Source of the DNA: Streptomyces pilosus
GTDB taxonomy: Bacteria > Actinomycetota > Actinomycetes > Streptomycetales > Streptomycetaceae
Assembly (NCBI RefSeq): GCF_014649835.1
Contig: NZ_BMTU01000025.1
Span: 1-34,700 of the forward strand
Direction: 5' to 3'
Length of the DNA stretch: 34,700 bases
The notes beneath the pieces were generated by a model, which saw nothing but the letters and a program-made list of their open reading frames with translations, did not search any database and was not told the origin of the DNA. Of the stretch, positions 10,001-20,097 are shown piece by piece; position 1 is the first letter of the stretch, and each line of letters begins with the position of its first letter. Made by a program: the position numbers and the translations under genes.

Positions 10001-12044
10001 CCTGTCCGGTCCAGGTCGCCGAGAAGGCCTCCTGGAACCGCTCACGGGCGTCGTCGCCCAGGTAGTCCAGCCCGCCGCCGGGGGCCTTGGGCATGCGCAG
10101 GCCGAAGTCGTAGATCCAGGCGACGCTCCGGTCCGCGCAGCGCAGCTCGTACGGCCGCTCGTCGACGACCTCGACGCCGAGCCGCTGGAGCACGGGCAGC
10201 ACCGCGGACAGGGAGACGGCCTCGCCCTTGCGGTAGATCTTGAAGCGGCGCTCCTCGGGGGCGGCGCCGACCGGCTCGTACAGGCTGAGCTCGAAGTTGC
10301 GCTCCTCGTCGAGCTGCTCGACCCTGGCCAGGTCGGCGACCGCGCTGCGCGGGGAGTGGTCGGCCTTGTAGCCCTCGGGGAACGCCCCGGAGTAGCGGCG
10401 CAGCAGCTCGGCGGCGCGCTCCTCGCCGAACTCGGCGTTCAGCGCCTCGGCGAAGCCGTCGGCCCAGGAGCGGGCGGCCTCGACCAGCCGGGCCTCGATG
10501 CGCTCCTTGTCGGCGTCGGACAGCTGCGGCAGTTCGGTGCCCTGCGGGACGCGCACCACGAAGTGCAGCCGGGAGAGGACCGATTCGGTGTTCCAGGCGG
10601 TGAAGTCGACGCTGATGCCGCCGAGCTCCTCCTTGAGGATGTCGATGATCCTGAGGCGCACGCCGGTGGTGTAGCGGTCGCGCGGCAGGTAGACGAGGGC
10701 GGAGTAGTAGCGGCCGTACTCGTCCTGGCGCAGGTAGAGCCGCAGCCGGCGGCGCTCCTGCAGGTAGAGCACCGAGGTGACGATGGCCTGGAGCTCGTCG
10801 GCCGGGGTCTGGAACAGCTCGTCGCGCGGGTAGGTCTCCAGGATCTGGAGCAGGTCGCGCCCGTCGTGGCTGTGCGGGGAGAAACCGGCCCGCTCCAGGA
10901 CCTCCTCGACCTTGCGGCGGATCACCGGCACCCGCCGCACGGACTCGGTGTAGGCGGCGGACGAGAACAGTCCGAGGAAGCGCCGCTCGCCGACGACGTT
11001 GCCGTCCGCGTCGAACTTCTTGACGCCGATGTAGTCCAGGTACGACGGCCGGTGCACGGTGGCCCGGCTGTTGGCCTTGGTCAGCACCAGCACCTTGTGC
11101 TCGCGCGCCTTGGCCCGCGCGTCGGCGGGCAGCCGCTCGAAGGACGGGCTGACCGGGTGGCTCTCGTCCTCCGCGTGGTGCGGGTCGGAACGCAGGATGC
11201 CGAGGCCGGTGCCGGGGACGGCGGCCAGCGAGTCGTCCTCGCGCAGTTCGTACTCGCGGTAGCCGAGGAAGGTGAAGTGGTCGTCGGCGAGCCAGCGCAG
11301 CAGTTCGCGGGCCTCCTCGACCTGCGGCGCGGGCAGGTCGGCGGGGACGGGCTCCTCGGAGAGCGTCCCGGCCAGCGCGATCGCAGCCTGGCGCATCTTG
11401 CCCCAGTCCTCGACGGCCTCACGGACGTCGGACAGCACCCGCAGCAGGTCGACGGTGATCTGCTTGAGGTCGCCGCGGTCGGTCTCGCGGTCGATCTCCA
11501 CGTGGATCCACGACTCGACGTGCGCGTCGTGCGGCAGGTCGCGCGTGTCCTGGGGGAGGTCGCCGCCGACCGGGGTGGTGAGCACCTCGATCAGCTTGCC
11601 GGTCACGTCACGGCGGACCACGATCTGCGGGTGGATCACGACGTGGATGCCGCGGCCCTGGCGGGTCAGCTCGTTGGTGACGGAGTCGACGAGGAAGGGC
11701 ATGTCGTCGGTGACCACCTCGACGACGGAGTGGCTGCAGGTCCAGCCGTTCTCCTCGACGGTCGGGGTGTGGACCCGGACGTTGGCGGTGCCCTGCGGGC
11801 GGCTCTCGGCGAGCCGGAAGTGCGAGAAGGCGGCTCCGAAGACGTCGACCGGGTCACGGTCGGTCAGGTCCTCCGGGGCGGTGTGCAGGTAGTAGCGCTG
11901 GAGGAACTCGAGCACGGTGTCCCGGTCGGGCATGCCCTTGTCCGTCGTCCCAGTCGGCAGTTTCCCCCCGGCCGGGCTGTTCTCAGCTACCCGGGCGGCC
12001 CTGTCGAGCAGCTCGGCCTTGGCTTCGTCCAGCTTGGTCTGCAT
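7092..12044 (-). CDS. gdh: NAD-dependent glutamate dehydrogenase, large (~180 kDa) class
   Basis: A 1650-aa protein whose length matches the large NAD-specific glutamate dehydrogenases first described from Streptomyces clavuligerus. It oxidatively deaminates glutamate to 2-oxoglutarate and ammonium with NAD+, linking amino acid catabolism to the TCA cycle. The first ~700 residues are the long N-terminal regulatory part typical of the class. The catalytic domain carries the substrate-lysine motif GAKGGF (Lys near 884), ADKGTAKFSDIAN, and the NAD-binding VVGIGDMSGDVFGNG. A helical C-terminal region follows to the end. The ATG at 12042-12044 is preceded by CAGGAG about 10 nt upstream. A strong hairpin follows the gene, so it appears monocistronic. 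Confidence 0.95.
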   Translation of the reverse strand: MQTKLDEAKAELLDRAARVAENSPAGGKLPTGTTDKGMPDRDTVLEFLQRYYLHTAPEDLTDRDPVDVFGAAFSHFRLAESRPQGTANVRVHTPTVEENGWTCSHSVVEVVTDDMPFLVDSVTNELTRQGRGIHVVIHPQIVVRRDVTGKLIEVLTTPVGGDLPQDTRDLPHDAHVESWIHVEIDRETDRGDLKQITVDLLRVLSDVREAVEDWGKMRQAAIALAGTLSEEPVPADLPAPQVEEARELLRWLADDHFTFLGYREYELREDDSLAAVPGTGLGILRSDPHHAEDESHPVSPSFERLPADARAKAREHKVLVLTKANSRATVHRPSYLDYIGVKKFDADGNVVGERRFLGLFSSAAYTESVRRVPVIRRKVEEVLERAGFSPHSHDGRDLLQILETYPRDELFQTPADELQAIVTSVLYLQERRRLRLYLRQDEYGRYYSALVYLPRDRYTTGVRLRIIDILKEELGGISVDFTAWNTESVLSRLHFVVRVPQGTELPQLSDADKERIEARLVEAARSWADGFAEALNAEFGEERAAELLRRYSGAFPEGYKADHSPRSAVADLARVEQLDEERNFELSLYEPVGAAPEERRFKIYRKGEAVSLSAVLPVLQRLGVEVVDERPYELRCADRSVAWIYDFGLRMPKAPGGGLDYLGDDARERFQEAFSATWTGQAENDGFNALVLSAGLTWRQAMVLRAYAKYLRQANSTFSQDYMEDTLRHNVHTTRLLVSLFEARMSPDRQRAGYELVDALLEELDAALDQVASLDEDRILRSFLTVIKATLRTNFFQEASGGVPHDYVSMKFDPTAIPDLPAPRPAFEIWVYSPRVEGVHLRFGKVARGGLRWSDRREDFRTEILGLVKAQMVKNTVIVPVGAKGGFVAKQLPDPNADRDAWMAEGIASYRTFISALLDITDNMVAGEVVHPADVVRHDEDDTYLVVAADKGTAKFSDIANEVAESYNFWLGDAFASGGSAGYDHKGMGITARGAWESVKRHFRELGTDTQTQDFTVVGIGDMSGDVFGNGMLLSEHIRLVAAFDHRHIFIDPSPDAAVSYAERRRLFELPRSSWADYDTGLLSPGGGIFPRSAKSVPVNAHIREVLGIDPGVTKMTPADLMKAILTAPVDLLWNGGIGTYVKASTESNADVGDKGNDAIRVDGRDLRVAVVGEGGNLGMTQLGRIEFALHGGRLNSDAIDNSAGVDTSDHEVNIKILLNGLVKDGDMTVKQRNKLLAEMTDEVGAMVLRTNYAQNTAIANALAQSKDMIHAQQRFLKHLVREGHLDRALEFLPTDRQIRERLSSGQGLTGPETAVLLAYTKITVADELLHTSLPDDPYLRVLLHAYFPAALREQFAEHIDSHPLRREITTTVLVNDTVNTGGTTYLHRMREETGASLEEIVRAQTAARAIFRSSVVWDGVEALDNKVDAEVQTRIRLHSRRLVERGTRWLLNNRPQPLELAETVEFFAERVEQVWAELPKLLRGADLDWYQKIYDELTGAGVPDELATRVAGFSSAFPTLDIVSVADRTGKEPLDVAEVYYDLGDRLRITQLMDRIIELPRADRWQSMARAAIREDLYAAHAAVTADVLAVGDGSSTPQQRFEVWERENAALLGRARVTLEEIHGSDAFDLANLSVAMRTMRTLLRSHS

Positions 12045-12587
12045 GGTCCTCTGGCTCCTGTCGCGCGCCGTTGCGTGACGTAGAAGGAAGTACGGTCTCC
12101 GACCTCGTGGTGCGGTGGTACGACACGGGGTGTCCGGTCTGTGCCGACGCTATGCCGCGAGATGGGAGGAGCGGGGGCTTCTCGGCCGAATTCGATGCAC
12201 TCGGCGAGTGTGACTCTGCTCTCGGTGACGCCTGCCCCCCAAGGGTGCGCCGCGTCCCGGGCCGCCCGCGAAGACCAGCGACCGCCACCCGGTCACGGAT
12301 GTCGTCCGTGCACGCCGGGCGCACAGCAGGGACGCAGAGGTCCCCGCGAGCTATCGCGCTGATCACGCCACCCAGGCTATCGCTCCCCACAGGGCCCCCG
12401 TCATGAGCCGTATGTGTACAAAAGCGGGCCCTGAACTTTGACGTTCTGCACAGTGCCTTTTCCGCCCGCGTCATCATGCGCGCACCACCGCGCGCCCCGG
12501 GGCGACGGGCACCCCTCGCGGCGGGGAGGCCGGGCGGCCGCGGGCGGTCGGGGAGGGACGGGCGGCCGCAGCGGGCGGCCAGGCAGC
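12045..12587. other. 543-nt non-coding region upstream of the glutamate dehydrogenase gene
   Basis: I see no convincing gene here; open frames across it lack coding-like composition. It must hold the dehydrogenase promoter (leftward) and the 3' end of the HAD hydrolase gene (also leftward, ending at 12588). Visible elements are an 8-bp direct repeat GCTATCGC at 12350-12357 and 12376-12383, a small inverted repeat GACAC-GGG-GTGTC at 12122-12134, and a 12-bp GC palindrome at 12493-12504. The part between 12350 and 12460 is less GC-rich than the rest, as promoters often are. Confidence 0.5.
12374..12403 (-). promoter_or_regulatory. Candidate promoter of the glutamate dehydrogenase gene
   Basis: Read leftward, TGACGG (12398-12403) and TAGCCT (12374-12379) are separated by 18 nt, a loose match to the vegetative HrdB consensus. 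The -10 overlaps one copy of the GCTATCGC direct repeat. It would give a leader of over 300 nt. This is weak evidence based on consensus only. Confidence 0.25.
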
Positions 12588-13265
12588 TCAGGCCGCCGCT
12601 GCCAGGCGTTCCGCCTCCGTGACCGCCTCCCGGAGGGTGTCCACGACCGGGATCCCCGCTCCCGCGGCCTCCAGGCTCGCCCGTCCGTGGGAGCCGCCGG
12701 TGTACAGCACGGCGCGGGCCCCCGCGTGCCGCGCGGCCAGCGCGTCGTCGGCCGCGTCGCCGATCACCACCGTGCGCGCCGGGTCGACCCCGGTGAGCGC
12801 GCCGAGGTGACGCACCATGTGCTCCGCCTTGCTGCCCCCGGACGGCCCGGTCCGCCCGTCGACCCGTACGAAGTGCGCCTCGATCCCGAAGCCCCGCACC
12901 AGCGGGACCAGGTCCTCGTGCCCGTACATGCTGAGGATCGACTGGCTGCGGCCGGCCCCGGCCCATCCCGCGAGCAGTTCCACGGCGCCCTCGGCGAGCC
13001 CGCACCGCAGCCGGTGCTCCGTGTAGTGGCGGTGGAAGGTGCCGTCCATCAGCTCCCACTCCGCCTCGGTCGGCAGCCGCCCCATGAGCCGCTCGTAGAA
13101 CTTCGGCACCGGCACGCAGTACAGCTCCCGGTACCGCTCCAGCGTGAGGGGTTCCAGGCCCAGCTCGGCGAACGCCGCGTTCGTCGCCCCGATGACCGCG
13201 TCGACGTCGTGGAACAGCGTGCCGTTCCAGTCCCAGACGATGTGCGCGTCCGTGTGCGTACCCAT
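12588..13265 (-). CDS. HAD superfamily hydrolase (phosphoglycolate phosphatase-like)
   Basis: A 225-aa HAD-like hydrolase. Motif I is DWNGTL at residues 12-17, with the nucleophile Asp12 but Asn14 in place of the usual second Asp. A helical cap follows. Motif II is around QSILSMYG, motif III is a lysine in GGSKAEHM, and motif IV is VVIGDAADDALAAR. The size and cap placement fit small-molecule phosphatases of the Gph/HAD-2 type; the substrate is unknown. The ATG at 13263-13265 gives the N terminus MGTHTDAHIVWDWNGT. It is 45 nt downstream of the DUF6912-like gene on the same strand, so the two may be co-transcribed. Confidence 0.88.
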   Translation of the reverse strand: MGTHTDAHIVWDWNGTLFHDVDAVIGATNAAFAELGLEPLTLERYRELYCVPVPKFYERLMGRLPTEAEWELMDGTFHRHYTEHRLRCGLAEGAVELLAGWAGAGRSQSILSMYGHEDLVPLVRGFGIEAHFVRVDGRTGPSGGSKAEHMVRHLGALTGVDPARTVVIGDAADDALAARHAGARAVLYTGGSHGRASLEAAGAGIPVVDTLREAVTEAERLAAAA

Positions 13266-13310
13266 CCCAGCAACGTACCGGGCGCCGCCCGTCTTCGGCA
13301 GACCCGCAGG

Positions 13311-13817
13311 TCAGCCGATCAGGTGGGGGATCTCCTGGGTGGCGTACCAGAGCAGCTCGTGGTCCTCGGCCGCGTCCACGGTCCCCTGCGCCGCGTCGTC
13401 GCCGCCGTCCGCCGCGGGCAGCGCCCGCGCGGCGGCCGCCACGTCCGTCTCCGCGTCCGCCGCGTCCGCGTGCACCGCGGCGGCCTTCGCCAGCCGCAGG
13501 GGACCGGCGACCCGCACCTCGCCGGGCACGGCGGCGTCGGGCCCGCTGTCGGGCCCGGGCCGGGCCGCGTCGTCCGGCACGTCGACGGCGACGACGACCC
13601 GGCGGCGCGGCGCGTCGGCGTCCGCCGCCAGCAGCCGGAGGGAGGCCAGCGCGGCGCCGCTCAGCGCGGCGTACTCCAGCTCCTCCAGGTCGTCGGAGGC
13701 GTACCACGCGCGCAGCGCGGGCGTCACGGCGTGGGCGAGGACCGGTCCGTCGCCCAGCTGCCCCGTCCTGTGCGCCTCGGCGAGCCCGGGGAGGGTCAGG
13801 GGGACGTAGACGCGCAT
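13311..13817 (-). CDS. Small acidic protein of unknown function (DUF6912-like)
   Basis: 168 aa, starting MRVYVPLTLPGLAEAHRTGQLG, a beginning I associate with the actinobacterial DUF6912 family. It has an acidic middle (ASDDLEELEYAALS) and then RRRVVVAVDVPDDAARP, which is probably a beta strand. There is no signal peptide, membrane helix or catalytic motif I recognise, so it is probably cytoplasmic. It is the first gene of a leftward pair with the HAD hydrolase. Its start is divergent from the Rv3235-like gene across about 320 nt. The family assignment is from memory and the function is unknown. Confidence 0.7.
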   Translation of the reverse strand: MRVYVPLTLPGLAEAHRTGQLGDGPVLAHAVTPALRAWYASDDLEELEYAALSGAALASLRLLAADADAPRRRVVVAVDVPDDAARPGPDSGPDAAVPGEVRVAGPLRLAKAAAVHADAADAETDVAAAARALPAADGGDDAAQGTVDAAEDHELLWYATQEIPHLIG

Positions 13818-14138
13818 GGTGGGCCGCTTTCGTGTGATCCGGGGGTCCGCGAGGCCCTTCAGGATACGTCCCGGTGCGTCCTATCGAGTTCTGCCCGTAC
13901 CCCCGGACACGTCAACGCCCGGCCCCGGACGTCACCCGGTACGCCCGCCCGGGCACTGGTCCGACGGCGCTCCGGTCACCCGGACCGGTGAATCCCGACG
14001 CCTCTCCGGCCCGCCCCCGCCGCCTTGCCACCGCCCTCCTCCACCCCGTACAAGATCCCCGACCGGAAGTTACCGCCCGGTATGCCCGGCTTCCCGCCGG
14101 GTCCGGGCCCATCGAACGGGGACCCCTTGAACAAGGTC
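13818..14138. other. Divergent intergenic region between the DUF6912-like and Rv3235-like genes
   Basis: About 320 nt between two outward-facing genes. No third gene is supported. It should hold promoters for both directions. The rightward candidate at 14025-14054 is listed separately. Several short GC inverted repeats are present near 14080-14110, but none is strong. If the rightward gene uses an upstream start such as 14025, the non-coding part shrinks to about 210 nt. Confidence 0.45.
14025..14054 (+). promoter_or_regulatory. Candidate promoter for the Rv3235-like gene
   Basis: TTGCCA at 14025-14030 and TACAAG at 14049-14054 are 18 nt apart, resembling a vegetative -35/-10 pair. It sits about 85 nt before the preferred start codon. 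Support is by consensus only. Confidence 0.25.
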
Positions 14139-15062
14139 ATGACCAGGCACCGGCACCCCGCCCCCCTACCGCCCGCTCCCGGCGGCCGCCCGGCGCACCC
14201 GCTCCCCCCGCCCGTCGCCGCAGCCCGCCCCGCCCGGCCCACTCCGCTCACCGCCCCGCCACAGGCCCCCATGTCGGAGGCGTCCACGTCACAGGGCTCC
14301 ATGGCGGAGGCGTCCACGTCACAGGGCTCCATGGCGGAGGCGTTCACGGCTCGCCCCGCCCCGGCCACCGGCGCGCGCCCGTCGCGGCCCCACGCGGCCG
14401 GCAGCGGGCAGGCCGCGGGCGCCGGCGGGGAACGTCCGTCGCCCACCGGAACCGCCCCGCCCCGCACGCCCACCCTCGCGACCGCACCCGCGCCCTCCCC
14501 CGGCGGTCGCGGGCCGGGCGCCGCCGGTCCGTCACGGCGGCCCGCGGACAACCGTCCGGCGGGCCGCGCGGCCCGCGGGCGGCGGCCCGCCTCCCCGGCC
14601 GCCCCGGGCCGGGGCAGCCGGACCGCACCGGCACCGGGCCGCGCCCCGCTCGTCGTCCCGCGCGCCACCGACGGGTCCGCGGGCCGGCCCGTGAGCCAAC
14701 CCGTCCAGCGGCCCGCTCCCCCGCTCCGGCCCACCGACCGCTTCGCCGAGCTGCTCCTCGCCGTCCTGAGCGGCCAGCGCCCCGTGCACGCGATGCTGCG
14801 GCACACCGCGGGCCAGGCCTACGACGAACTCATCCGGCTCGCCGAGCGCGGACCGCTCCGCACCCGGGGCGCCCGGCCCGTCGTACGCGACATCGGCTGG
14901 TTCGAGCCCCGGGAGGGCGCCATCGAGGCGTTCGCCCGGATCGGTGCCGGGGACAGGCTGCGCGCCATGGCCTTCCGCCTGGAACGGGGCCGCGACCTGC
15001 GCTGGCGCTGCACCGCCGTGGAGCTGGGCGGCCCCCGCCCCCGGCGCGCCGGCACCCGCTGA
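14139..15062 (+). CDS. Rv3235 family protein, disordered N terminus with tandem repeat
   Basis: About 307 aa. The first ~190 residues are Pro/Ala/Arg-rich and likely disordered, and include a 10-residue tandem repeat (MxEASTSQGS, encoded at 14271-14348). The conserved part is the C-terminal ~110 residues, from DRFAELLLAVLSGQRPVHAMLRHT through AYDELIRLAERGP to a final RWRCTAVELG. This resembles the mycobacterial Rv3235 family, which also lies near secA; its function is unknown. ATG at 14139 is my choice. TTG at 14127-14129, with CGGGGA just upstream, is an equally defensible start, and the frame is open back to 14025. The gene converges on secA, with two hairpins between them. Confidence 0.75.
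   Translation: MTRHRHPAPLPPAPGGRPAHPLPPPVAAARPARPTPLTAPPQAPMSEASTSQGSMAEASTSQGSMAEAFTARPAPATGARPSRPHAAGSGQAAGAGGERPSPTGTAPPRTPTLATAPAPSPGGRGPGAAGPSRRPADNRPAGRAARGRRPASPAAPGRGSRTAPAPGRAPLVVPRATDGSAGRPVSQPVQRPAPPLRPTDRFAELLLAVLSGQRPVHAMLRHTAGQAYDELIRLAERGPLRTRGARPVVRDIGWFEPREGAIEAFARIGAGDRLRAMAFRLERGRDLRWRCTAVELGGPRPRRAGTR
14271..14348 (+). repeat. 30-bp in-frame tandem repeat, 2.6 copies
   Basis: The unit starts ATGKCGGAGGCGTCCACG and ends CACAGGGCTCC. Copies are 14271-14300 and 14301-14330, with a partial third at 14331-14348. The units differ only at a T/G in the first copy (TCG versus GCG) and a late C/T change in the third (TCC versus TTC). Each unit encodes MxEASTSQGS. Near identity at DNA level indicates recent duplication. 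Confidence 0.9.
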
Positions 15063-15077
15063 ACACCCCCGGCACGC

Positions 15078-15113
15078 CCGAGGGCCGGGCACCCTGGGGT
15101 GCCCGGCCCTCGG
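15078..15113. terminator. Bidirectional terminator between the Rv3235-like gene and secA
   Basis: A perfect 16-bp stem: CCGAGGGCCGGGCACC at 15078-15093 and its complement at 15098-15113, with a CTGG tetraloop. It lies between two convergent genes and can act on either transcript. There is no T-run. Confidence 0.75.
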
Positions 15114-15122
15114 CCCGCTCAC

Positions 15123-15146
15123 GGCCGCTCCGTCACCGGAGCGGCC
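15123..15146. terminator. Second hairpin, 5 nt past the secA stop codon
   Basis: A perfect 10-bp stem, GGCCGCTCCG (15123-15132) with CGGAGCGGCC (15137-15146), and loop TCAC. It follows secA directly and is stacked next to the 15078-15113 hairpin, giving a tandem terminator. Confidence 0.55.
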
Positions 15147-15151
15147 ACCGC

Positions 15152-17998
<2,847 letters not shown>

Positions 17999-18212
17999 GG
18001 GGGTTGGTCTCCTTGCCGGTCGGGCCTGGGACGGTCGGTTTCCATTTCACTGACTGAGCAACGGCCATCGTATGCGAGGACCCCGCCACGCCGGGAGGCC
18101 TGCCGCGGGGGTGGGCGTCGGCTGTTCCTCTTCCGTTTCACGGCCGCCTCGAAAGGAACAACGTCCGAGGCCGCCGGATGGTGCCGCACCGGACCGGCGA
18201 ATTGCGCGAAGG

Positions 18213-18228
18213 GTGATCATCGGATCAC
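18213..18228. promoter_or_regulatory. Perfect inverted repeat between secA and the GNAT gene
   Basis: GTGATC-ATCG-GATCAC, a perfect 6-bp inverted repeat with a 4-nt spacer, centred about 60 nt before the acetyltransferase ATG and about 220 nt from the secA start. Its symmetry and place in a divergent promoter region suggest a dimeric regulator site. The regulator is not known. Confidence 0.35.
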
Positions 18229-18279
18229 ACACGGCGAAAGCGATGGCGCGCCGCACCGCGCCGTGAGCAGAATCGGCCG

Positions 18280-18849
18280 ATGGAACCCGTCACGCTCACC
18301 ACCGACCGCCTCCTGCTGCGCCCGGTCGGCCCGCAGGAGACCGACGCCGTGTACGCGATCTGCCAGGACGCGGACATCCAGCGCTGGACCACGATCCCCT
18401 CCCCCTACCTGCCCGAGCACGCGCGGGGCTTCACCGAGCAGATGGCCCCCGAGGGCTGGGCGAACGGTTCCATGTTCACCTTCGGCGTCTTCCTGCCCAC
18501 CGGGGAGCTGACGGGGATGCTCAGCATCACCATGCGGTCGCTCGGCACGGGCGAGATCGGTTTCTGGGGGGCGAAGGAGCACCGCGGCCGCGGCTACATC
18601 ACCGAGGCCGCCGTCGCCGCCTCCCGCTGGGCGTTCACCCGGATGTCGATCGACCGCGTGGAGTGGCGCGCGGAGGTCGGCAACGCCGCCTCCCGCGCGG
18701 TGGCGGAGCGGGCCGGCTTCACCGTCGAGGGTGTCCTGCGCTCCTCGATCAACAACAAGGGGGTGCTGCGGGACTGCTGGGTGGGTTCCCTGCTCCCGTC
18801 CGACCTGGGGCTCCCCTCCACGGCGCCCTACCTGCCCGGGAAGGGGTGA
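18280..18849 (+). CDS. GNAT family N-acetyltransferase (RimJ/RimL-like)
   Basis: A 189-aa acetyl-CoA-dependent N-acetyltransferase. The N terminus MEPVTLTTDRLLLRPVGPQETDAV and the acetyl-CoA pyrophosphate loop KEHRGRGYITEA (about residues 99-110) are typical of the RimJ/RimL group, and WRAEVGNAASRAVAERAGFTVEGVLR is the usual motif B end. The substrate, whether protein N terminus, amino acid or drug, cannot be told. It is transcribed away from secA. The next gene begins 49 nt downstream on the same strand, so the two may share a transcript. Confidence 0.9.
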   Translation: MEPVTLTTDRLLLRPVGPQETDAVYAICQDADIQRWTTIPSPYLPEHARGFTEQMAPEGWANGSMFTFGVFLPTGELTGMLSITMRSLGTGEIGFWGAKEHRGRGYITEAAVAASRWAFTRMSIDRVEWRAEVGNAASRAVAERAGFTVEGVLRSSINNKGVLRDCWVGSLLPSDLGLPSTAPYLPGKG

Positions 18850-18898
18850 CCTCCGGGCCCTCCGCCGCTGTCAGTGGCGCCCTCTATCGTGCGGACGT

Positions 18899-20086
18899 AT
18901 GACGACCCTTCCGCGTCCGACCACGGAACTCTCGGCCGACGAGGCCCGCCGTATCGCCCTGCGCGCCCAGGGCTTCCTCGGCGCCCCCGACCGCCGCTCC
19001 GGCGTGCGGGGAGTCCTGCGCCACCTGGGTGCGGTGCAGCTCGACACCATCTCCGTACTGGCCCGTTCGCACGAGCTCATCCCCTACGCGCGGCTGGGCG
19101 CGGTCGGGCGCCGCACCGTCGAGGAGGCCTACTGGAAGCAGCCCTCCCAGCCGGCGCACGCGTTCGAGTACTGGTCGCACGCCGCGTGCATCCTGCCCGT
19201 GGAGGAGTGGCCGCACTTCGCCTTCCGCCGCCGCGCCTACCGCGCCCGCCCGCTGTGGAACCACGAGCTGCCCGACGGCACCTACGACCGGGTCATCAAG
19301 CAGCTCCGCACGGAGGGCCCGCTCACGGCGACGGAGTTGGGCGGCGCCAAGCGCACCAGCGAGTGGTGGGACTGGTCCGGCACCAAGGTCGCCGTGGAGC
19401 GCGCCCTGATGCACGGCGAGGTGGTCTGTGTGGAGCGCCGCGGCTGGAAGCGGGTCTACGACCTGGCCGAGCGCGCGATCCCCGCGGACCTGCTGGGCGA
19501 CGAGCCGGACGACGCCGAGTGCCTGCGCCGCCTGGTCGGGCTGGCCGGCCGCTCCCTGGGCGTCGGTACGCGGGCGGACATCGCCGACTACCACCGGCTC
19601 AAGGGCGAGCAGGTCGACGCGGTGATCGCGGACTCGGGCCTGGTCCCGGTGACGGTGGCGGGCTGGTCCAAGCCCGCCTGGGCCGATCCGGCCGCCCTGG
19701 CGGCGCCGGCGCGCGGCCGGCACCGTACGACGCTGCTGTCGCCGTTCGACTCCCTGGTCTGGGACCGGGCGCGCACGGAGCGGATCTTCGGCTTCACCCA
19801 CCGCCTGGAGGCGTACGTCCCCAAGCCCAAGCGGGTGCACGGCTACTTCGCGATGCCCGTCCTGGCGGGCGGCCGGCTCGTCGGCCGGGTCGACCCGGCC
19901 CGGGAGGGCCGCACGCTGGTCGCCAAGCAGGTCACGCTGGACGACCGCAAGGCGGTCCCGGCCGTGGCGCGGGCCCTGGTGGAGGCCGCGGGCTGGGTGG
20001 ACTGCACCGACGTCCGCGTGGAGCGGGTGGACGCACCCGGGGCGCGCGAGGCCCTCACCCGGGAACTGGCCAGGGTCCTCGCCTGA
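18899..20086 (+). CDS. Winged-helix DNA glycosylase-like protein (YcaQ/AlkX, HTH_42 family)
   Basis: A 395-aa protein of the HTH_42 family, which includes interstrand-crosslink and alkyl-base DNA glycosylases (AlkZ, YcaQ/AlkX). The family's catalytic signature is seen as VQLDTISVLARSHELIPYARLG, with Gln47-Leu48-Asp49. A Q-x-D triad is what I recall for the AlkX/YcaQ branch, versus Q-x-Q in AlkZ. HAFEYWSHAACILP, SEWWDWSGTKVAVERALMHGEV and LSPFDSLVWDRARTERIFGF are further family motifs. It is likely cytoplasmic and acts on damaged DNA. ATG at 18899 gives MTTLPRPTTELSADEARRIAL; a longer frame upstream overlaps the GNAT gene. It ends 11 nt from the convergent response regulator gene. Confidence 0.85.
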   Translation: MTTLPRPTTELSADEARRIALRAQGFLGAPDRRSGVRGVLRHLGAVQLDTISVLARSHELIPYARLGAVGRRTVEEAYWKQPSQPAHAFEYWSHAACILPVEEWPHFAFRRRAYRARPLWNHELPDGTYDRVIKQLRTEGPLTATELGGAKRTSEWWDWSGTKVAVERALMHGEVVCVERRGWKRVYDLAERAIPADLLGDEPDDAECLRRLVGLAGRSLGVGTRADIADYHRLKGEQVDAVIADSGLVPVTVAGWSKPAWADPAALAAPARGRHRTTLLSPFDSLVWDRARTERIFGFTHRLEAYVPKPKRVHGYFAMPVLAGGRLVGRVDPAREGRTLVAKQVTLDDRKAVPAVARALVEAAGWVDCTDVRVERVDAPGAREALTRELARVLA

Positions 20087-20097
20087 CTGACCTGCCC

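Noticed and set aside
7728..12083. Very long open frame antisense to the glutamate dehydrogenase gene
   Set aside because: High GC with strong third-position bias creates long open antisense frames. The translation has low-complexity Arg/Val/Gly/Asp composition and no domain, whereas the minus strand encodes a full-length known enzyme.
12071..12406. Possible 111-codon gene between the dehydrogenase and HAD genes
   Set aside because: No ribosome site, no recognisable domain, and composition unlike neighbouring genes. More likely promoter region.
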